Positions 56,901-64,000 of a DNA stretch of 64,000 bases are shown piece by piece. The stretch's first letter is position 1. Each line of letters starts with the position of its first letter. This stretch comes from Fallopia convolvulus (lineage: Eukaryota; Streptophyta; Magnoliopsida; Caryophyllales; Polygonaceae). The position numbers and the translations under genes are program-made. The stretch is taken from positions 52,558,622 to 52,622,621 of the forward strand of contig OZ024734.1 of the NCBI GenBank assembly GCA_964016875.1, written 5' to 3'. The notes below the pieces were generated by a model. The model ran no database searches. It was not told where the DNA came from and saw only the letters and a program-made list of their open reading frames with translations.

Positions 56901-59900
56901 AGCATTACTTTTTGTCTTGAAAAGTGTGAAGACAAGTTAATTTTTACGTATTTAAAGACAAAAAAGTAATAATTATTACCAAAAAGTACTGTTACTATGA
57001 AGTGTAACATGGCCTAAGTTAATATTCAGATTATATAGAAAATCAAGGGCTTAGGCTTTGCTACACTTATATCTAATAAGCACTTTTTACTAATAAGCAA
57101 TACTTTTTTTATCTTGAAATGCGTAAAAAGTAGTTACTTTTCACATATTTCGAGACAAAAAGCATTACTTGCTATTTCGAGACAAAAAGCATTACTTGTT
57201 AGCAAAAAGTACTTGATATGTATAAGTGTAGCAAGGCCTTAGTTGTCTCTGAGTCTAACAAACAACCAAACCTGTTAGTTTTGTTTTCAAGCACATATGA
57301 CAGACTATGCTAACACATGTTAATGAAGACAAAAACATTGAGCTTCAAGTTTGAGAAGGTCAATGCCCGTACAAAATTAACTGTCCTTGAGATATATAAT
57401 ACTGCGCCAATTCCGCCAACACACTAGCAATCAATAACAGCGAAGATAAAGAAAATGATAATGAACAATTAATTCAATTGAAGTGTAATTAGGTGCTTAT
57501 AGGATTTCTAAAATGTACCTTTATGTTTGCCTCTGATATTGACTCCGAACTGAGTTCCTTCTCAATAGCAGCTTTCAAATCTTGAAGCTTCCAAGTTGAC
57601 CGCACATCACTCTTCAACAGAAAAAATATTTAGGCACTAAAGCTAAAATATGCTATTGGGGGTGGGGGTGTCAGTCAAGAATTACCTTCTCTGACTTCAA
57701 GGCATCCTTAATCCTCAATTTATCTTCTTGAAACTGTAAAAATTGGATAATACATGAGAAAAGCGAGCTATGAGAATCATCTTCTAGACAATGAGAGCAC
57801 AATCATGCAATGAGTGTTCTGTGGCTCCCTCAAGTTAAGTAGCATAAATTATAGGAACGCTACATTGGACAGCTCATATTTTTGAAACTTCCTGCTGTGA
57901 TCAGAACACTTGAATTCATTTTACATACAACAAAGCACGAATAGAATGTTTTTCACATTTAAAATGCGCATTAAGATCTTGAGAGTTAGCAAAGATTTTT
58001 TTCCCCAAGGCAATCATCTTAACTGATAGAAAAGCATAATTCAAGATTGAAATTCCATCCAACTAAAAGAAACAGTACACGTAAAGGAAAAGATGGTCCT
58101 TGCCTGTTTCTGAAGTTCCTCAACAACATCCTCAAACAATTCTTTGGGAGTACATCCTGAACTATTGGATGAGACTGCCAGAAATGCAGGTTCATCTTTA
58201 ACCTAAATTTGTGCCAGCAAAACCATCACAAATATATATCAATAATACTGTCAAGTCGAGGGAATTTTTTTATACATTGAAAAGAATTCATCTAACTATT
58301 TTGTTGCATCTTTTCGAAGAAAGGGCATTGCATGGCCATGAAGATAAAGCACCATGAAAAACTTATATGAGAGTCCTAGGCAAAATTGAATGGAAAACAA
58401 ACCTTAGAATGAAAATCACGCCAGTTAGACTTGGCAGTGAGAGTGCCAGCAGCAATATGTTCATCCATTAATTTACGGAACTCATCACGGTTTTTGCGCT
58501 CAGCTTTCCTTATTTCTTCCTATATGAGACCAAAAGCAGTGTGAAAACAGCAATAAGGATTCAGATTCACCATTGCACAAAATGAGTGAGATATTCAGAT
58601 ACTTTTGAAAAGGACAATATTCAAAATTAGTCCAGTCTAGGTTGTAGGAAAATAGATATAGAAATAAATGTTAATTGTTAAGACATGGGCATTTTAATTG
58701 TATAAACGATTACAGGGAATGGTCAAAAGCAGGAAGCAAATTAATTGAAACATAAAACGTTTCTGATAAAAAAAAAATTAATGCAACTATAGAAAACCAT
58801 TATAAAAGTGCCCATTATAAAAGTGCGAACTCATTTCCAAGTGCATAACAATCTCACCATATCAGCCAAACCTATTTCGTGAAATATACGATATGGGTGT
58901 CTATGGGTAGAGAGAAATAAATATTATAAAAATCAAAAGATAAATATCTTTTCTAAAAAAAGATGGTAAAACCCAAGTTGAAAGTACATGTAGAGGGCTT
59001 AATTTTACCCCCACCCAAGACCCAAGTGCATTTGAAAATTTTCGACACAAGTTGTGGGTTGAAACCCACATCGTTTCTGCTACAATAAATTTAAAATAAT
59101 AAGTAGAACTTATCCTATTAAATCTTTACTTCTAAAATGAATAAAAAAACTGTTAAAGTAAATTCATCCTTCAAAATATATAACATAAAATGATATAGGA
59201 TATACAAAAATCGGGAAAGTTAAAGAAGCAAATAATTGAACCCTACATGAAACCAAACCCAAGTGAAACAATGAGTTCTTGAAGTTTATGGTTTTCACAG
59301 CAATTCAAGGAAAATGGAGCAATTTCCTCGGTTTTAATGGATGCCATAACATACTAAAAAAGATTTATACCCGACAAGAAACAGTAACTATTTCGGTAAA
59401 AGAGTGTATATATGGTGAACTATTTAAATGTCAAATGGGAAATTGTAATCACCTTCTGCAGTTTCCGTTGCTCTTCCTCTTGCTTCTCTAAATCATGCAC
59501 ATATTCCTGCAGTACAACCATAAATATCAGCTTAAACAACCAAAGTCAATTGCAATTTCAACTATGTTCACATCTTTTATTGTTTTGGTTAAAGCTAGTC
59601 TAAGGAACAATTCCTAAGCACTAAGAGGATTGAGGCAATTGGCTCCATTATCCTGTGCTGTTTCTTTTACTTTATGAGCTTTGTTACTTGGTTCCGTGCA
59701 TAATTTAATCTGACTTCTGAGTCCATAAAATCATGGTGAGGTTACATTTCAAGATGACTGAAGGCATGTGAGGAAGGTGCCTGTGAATGGTAAAGCAGGG
59801 CAGGGGGTCCCATTTCCGCTCCACTACCAATAAGGATTCTAAAAGCACCCACAACTGTGTACCTTAGAAAGTATCAAGGTAAGAAGGAGAACTAGGGTAA

Positions 59901-61608
59901 AATTGCAAGGGGAGGGAAAGGAGTACGCAGGATGAACACCCTCCTTTTTTTGTACTATTTTCTTAAATGCAGGTGAACTTTCAAGTGTATAATCTCAAAT
60001 CAATTGATATAAATATATACAGTAAATCACATAAATAAACTGAAGCAGAAACTTTAAATTAATTAAAAAAGAAAAGAAAAGAAAAAAGAGCATAGCAACT
60101 TTACTGGTGAGGGTTTGAGAAGGGCGTGGTTCTTTTCTTAGGTGTACTCTTATATAATGACTTAAACAACAACAACAACAACCCAGTGTTAACACGCCTC
60201 GGGCGGGGTCTGGGGGGCCAAGATGTACACACCCTTGCCCTGACATAAAATCGAGAGGGTGTATGTGAAAAGCATTATCATCATCGCCCGAAAAACCTAA
60301 GGAAAACTGATATTCGGCTATGTGACAATAAAAACTGAATGTAGTTAAAATGCACCAATATTGATATAGGGGCTATATCCATCTCAAAGACACTGTATAA
60401 AAGCCAATGAGCCTGAGGATACGCCCCAATATATAATGAATTAAACAATAGTGTCAAGAATAAACAATTAGTATCTCATTAATATACACTGTTTGTAAAG
60501 TGGGGCTAAATTTCGTAGTAGTCCTTAGGTGTTTGTCAAATGTTCATGGGTACTTGCCCTCAGATTCATGGATATTCATTGTGTTATCTTAATAGATGAT
60601 TTGCTCAGAGAACAGTTAGCTCTTTATAGACCTTAGACATCTATATAGAGTGAGAAAGACTTGGAGAACTCTTCCTCTTCCAATCATGCAAACCTGAGGG
60701 AAAATAGATTGATAAAATATAGACCTTATAACTGCTTTGTGTTCAAAGACTCCCATGTAGAGAGGGATTTTTGGCCTTAAGTTGTTTGACTCTGTAACTT
60801 GAAGTTGGTGGCTAATAGCTATTAGACATCCTATCCATCATTATATTGTTCTTAATTTCTTTTCATAAAACAAGGTTACACAGACAATATAAGACTATAT
60901 ACCTGAAATATTTCCAACCGATCAATTTTTTCAAGCCGTGAACATCTTTCATCAGTCTCTAGCCGGTCTTGAACTTTCCGCCATTGGCTGCTTGCCTGAT
61001 ATGTAAGAGGCAAGGAACGGTCACAATTTACAGCTTGACTAATTGCCATTATTAATCAGGCAAAACTGATAGGCATCATGAAAATTGCATTCTCCCTTAC
61101 AGAGACCTGTAATTAATTATTATTGCATTATGCATATGCTAGAGTTGTATACACCATGATTAATTGCCACTATATATCAGGTAGAACTAATAGGCATCAT
61201 AGTAATTGCATCCTCCCTTACAGAGACAGGTAACTACTTATTATTGCAGAATGCATATGCTAATGTAGTATAAGTGCTTACACATAACTGTTCTTAACAT
61301 ATATGCCAGAAAGTCAAAACATCATTTAGTATGCTCGTTCAGGGTCAATGGACAATTCAAGTGCTTATTAGTGCCTAGAGCCATTTTACTTTCACTTACA
61401 AAAAAAGGTATTTCCTTCCTGAGCTTTATTTTTCAAGATTTGTATACTTAAATTATAGGAGGAATGATAGAGGCCCTTGACTTAAAACTAACAAACAAAG
61501 TCAAAAACAAACGAAAAATTCTAGTACCTTAATGAAGTCACAAGATTCCAAAAACTGTCTGTATTCCAATATACGGCGCTTGTGTTCTTCAGCAGCTTTT
61601 GCCCGTTC
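53953..61608 (-). CDS. PRP40: Pre-mRNA-processing protein 40 (PRP40), 3' part of the gene
   Basis: A U1-snRNP-associated splicing factor that helps define introns. Exons (minus): 61608-61528, 60995-60903, 59506-59453, 58519-58403, 58202-58104, 57733-57686, 57611-57519, 56737-56630, 56525-56461, 55701-55608, 54456-54187, 54067-53953, giving 412 codons in continuous phase. Four FF domains are visible, recognised by RRILEYRQFLESCDF, RDEFRKLMDEHIAAGTLTAK, SDVRSTWKLQDLKAAIEKEL and RLGDEFFNLLCSF with WEEALSLFEHSEEYR. A long Arg/Lys/Glu/Asp-rich tail ends in ELEDGEVG, as in plant PRP40. The WW domains and first FF domain (about half the protein) should lie beyond the window edge. The last junction has a GTAAGT donor after GEVG; the final exon is probably tiny and near 52840, but is not certain. 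One intron (58103-57734) is GC-AG. Confidence 0.93.
56854..57018. mobile_element. Small MITE, member 1 of an adjacent pair
   Basis: Starts TTAAGGACTTGCTATAC and ends AGTGTAACATGGCCTAAG, which are inverted relatives. The interior has AAAAGCACTTTTT and AAAAAGCATTACTTTTT words shared with the next element. Confidence 0.55.
57046..57242. mobile_element. Small MITE, member 2 of an adjacent pair
   Basis: Inverted ends CTTAGGCTTTGCTACACTTA and TAAGTGTAGCAAGGCCTTAG. 'gagacaaaaagcattacttg' occurs twice in direct tandem inside. Same family as 56854-57018, about 30 bp away. Confidence 0.65.
60155..60440 (+). repeat. SINE-like repeat, longest copy
   Basis: Begins with an (AAC)n tract and GGCGGGGTCTGGGGGGCCAA, then AAGATGTACACACCCTTGCC. 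This is the form of a reverse-oriented Au-type tRNA-derived SINE. The distal part (GTGACAATAAAAACTGAATG, GTATAAAAGCCAATGAGC) matches 6545-6760 inverted and part of 12795-12925. Lies in a PRP40 intron. Confidence 0.5.
61040..61264 (+). repeat. Imperfect tandem duplication, about 120 bp unit
   Basis: Two units share 'taattgcca', 'ataggcatcat', 'tcccttacagagac' and 'atgcatatgcta'. First unit about 61040-61143, second about 61160-61264, with several substitutions. Confidence 0.75.
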
Positions 61609-62225
61609 CTGACCAGAACAATTTTGTAGATTATAAAGTAATTCATCAACCAAAAAAAAAAAAGAATACAAGAGAAAGGGATCAAGAATCCTCAAGAAAA
61701 TAGAAGGTCAAAATATCAGACAAGTATGATAGCAATTAGCAAGTTGGTAACATCAAATGCTCAGCATCCAGCAGAAAAGAGCCAGTACAAATGAAAGATC
61801 AAGTAAAATTTGATTCCCATCAAGTAATCAGGATGATGAAACATAACACTACCCGGTAAATATAGGATTTAAAAGGATTAAAAAAAAATATTCACCTTTC
61901 ATGAGATGATAAGAAGAAATTTATAAACATTAATCTATTATCTATTTACTGTTAGCACATATTACAACAGGGCCAAGATTCAGATACTCGTGTGTTGGTG
62001 CGGCTCTCTAACTTAGAGCAATCAAGTCAGATTAGGTTACTCAAACTACAATGTAACGCTATCTTGAGAAAACCTGAATGACATGTTTGCATAAAATCAA
62101 CAAATATAAAATTTGTATAGATCTTGAATATGATGCTGAAATAACTTCCAAGCTTCAACGTTGCACAATGTCTCAAAGCATCAAAAATATAAACAGGAAA
62201 AGGCATCTCAATGACATAATTTGAC

Positions 62226-63866
62226 TTGAAAATGGTGGTTGATGGTCCAACAGGCCGGTTGAGGCAGGGTATTACATGCAGAAGAGAGCAGAACAAGTTC
62301 TGGCTGATGGTTCAACAGTACAACAGCCTATCTTTTTACCTGATGTCGCTCTATCTTTTTGCCATTGCCATGGAATACCTATCAAGAATGCTTAAATGGT
62401 TCAGATCCAACCAGCCCAGCTTTCAAGTTTCACCCTAAATGTGACTCCCGCAAAATCTCCCATCTTTGCAATGCAGATGACCTCTATCGTTTTTTTGCAA
62501 TGGTGATATTGAGTCTATTCTGGCCGTTTTAAGGGATTCTTAATTAATTTGGCAGCATCTCCAGTCTGAAATCAGAATGCAAACCTCCAGATAACACAGA
62601 TTCTTAATTAGTGTCGTCCATTTCGAAGAAATATTTTTGCCCATGAAAAAACTAGGTGTCCCGTGATTTTAGACCTATCATTGACAAGATGACCTCTAGA
62701 GTGTGATCATGAACTTCCAAAATTCCCTCTTACACCAGATGCATAGAGCTCATCTAATCAGTTCTGAACAGTATTACTACCTTCTGGTGCGAATGTGCTC
62801 TTGTTCCCAGCTGAAGTCCTTGAAAAGGTTCAGAGCATCCTTCATCTTTCCTATGGACCGGGCTTACCAGCTCCAAATGCAACCAAGTGTCTTGGAGCTC
62901 TTCTTGCAAACTGAAGAATGAAGGTGGGTAAGAATTCAAAGAACTCCTCTGATGGATATGGACAAGCCTCTACTTGAACTTTCTAACCCGCTGACCCATA
63001 ATATTCGGACTGATTGGGCCCATAATCACCTCTTATAATCTCCATATGGGTTATCCAACCTAAGCCTCAGGATAGCTCTTGCTAGCTGTTCCTTTTGAAA
63101 TTGAGAGATGATCTCTCCTCTGTCCATTCTCTTCAACATTCCTCTCTGCTATTGGACACTAACAGAAAATTCATTACAAGAGCAGCTTATGATCTCATAC
63201 GGAGCCTTCCAATCAAGTTACATGGGGTGATATTATTTGGGGTTGTCTTCTCTTAGTTAGCTTGCCAGAGCCGTCTCCAAACCGAGGATCAAATCAGTAA
63301 ATGGACCCCCGTTGTTAATGATCTATGTGTGCTGTGTAATGAAGATGCTGTAACTGCCTCAGACCTCTGGTTAAACATGTATTTAAGAGAATGTTCTACT
63401 GGCTTTCCCTCCCTTGATTGATATCAATGTGCTGGAATAGTTTGATTAAATTGGACCTCCTTCGTCGAAAAAGAACATCACCTACCTCTAGAACCAAAAC
63501 TTTCACCACCTTCATCCACTCTATATGCATTAGCTGCAACCATGCCATCTTCAAAGGAGGGCAACCCATGAGAGACACCTGCTTCAATCGCATCACTGCC
63601 TCTATTACAAGCCGCCTCCAGATCACTTGGAATAGGAATGATAGTGATTCTAAACTTTGCTTCCATTCCTAGGCATTTTGTAATTTGTTTTGTCCCATGG
63701 GAGTGTCTCACTTCTGATTTCCTTTTGAGTGTACTAAATCATTATGGTTGAAGATCTATTATTTTTGGACTTAGGGCCTGCTAGCATTCCTAAGTCATCT
63801 ATGTAAAGCTCTCCCTCTCAATATAATTTTAACCTTTTTCAAAAAAATAAAAAATAAAATAAAAAG
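62226..63866 (+). pseudogene. 5'-truncated L1-type LINE in a PRP40 intron
   Basis: The plus strand encodes reverse-transcriptase pieces in several frames: GRLRQG, then YLFAIAMEYLSRMLK, then HLCNADDL, where active relatives have FADD. Further on TRAAYDLIRS and DLCVLCNEDAV match the zinc-binding C-terminal domain found in plant LINE reverse transcriptases. It ends in an A-rich tail at 63838-63866, as expected for target-primed insertion. Stops and shifts are frequent, and the FADD Phe is replaced by Asn, so it is inactive. The gene it sits in is transcribed from the other strand. Confidence 0.8.
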
Positions 63867-64000
63867 ACTCTAGATATAAACTCAATAAGGCTATAGGCCT
63901 TGTTTCACATTCTACACAAAAGCCATTTCTACCCAAAAACTACTTTTAACATTCTTGATATACGTGCAACTCTCTCTACTTTTTACGTTTTTCAAGACAT
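63867..64000. other. Window edge, possible start of another MITE
   Basis: The words 'ataggccttgtttcacattc' and 'ctactttttacgtttttcaa' resemble the MITE family at 56854-57242, but the partner end is outside the window. Confidence 0.3.

Overview
This is plant nuclear DNA, most likely from an asterid eudicot. It is AT-rich, has spliced genes with GT-AG introns, and is dense in nested transposable elements. Assignment to Lamiales or a related asterid order is only an inference from repeat style.

Four host genes can be read exon by exon. (1) 6299-11747 (-): a complete 12-exon vacuolar sorting receptor, 633 aa. (2) 15075-16147 (+): a two-exon GPI-anchored classical arabinogalactan protein, 203 aa. 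(3) 45081-51312 (+): a PP2C-family phosphatase with a long acidic N-terminus, in which the metal-binding Asp-Gly pair of one catalytic motif reads Ser-Ser. (4) 53953-61608 (-), 5' part outside the window: the FF-domain and charged C-terminal half of splicing factor PRP40. Genes 3 and 4 are convergent.

The rest is layered mobile DNA. Bases 500-2200 hold a decayed Ty1/copia remnant. A diverged repeat at about 2480-5140 has an inverted partner at 19900-34455. That partner was split by a Tourist-like MITE (TAA duplication), and the MITE was split by a 12.2 kb Athila-type LTR retrotransposon at 20889-33104 (5-bp duplication AATGA). Bases 34.6-36.9 kb hold a retroelement-like 3' end, a hAT MITE and a Mutator-type foldback MITE nested in a Stowaway. 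Bases 37068-43652 are a mariner-like element with a broken transposase, a gene-like passenger segment, a tandem repeat array, a trapped Athila fragment and a nested solo LTR. Introns of the host genes carry Stowaway, Tourist, SINE-like and LINE insertions.

The Athila-type element is the most unusual object. It has lost reverse transcriptase, RNase H and integrase. It keeps a gag-protease reading frame (frameshifted in protease) and an intact 536-codon ATHILA ORF-1-like frame. That second frame seems to have its own TATA box, pyrimidine-rich leader and 0.6 kb leader intron; the whole promoter-leader-ORF unit is tandemly duplicated with microhomology junctions typical of template switching. The 10-bp palindrome TCGTTAACGA occurs 17 times across LTRs, leaders and coding regions of the element, usually in pairs, where chance predicts about 0.01.
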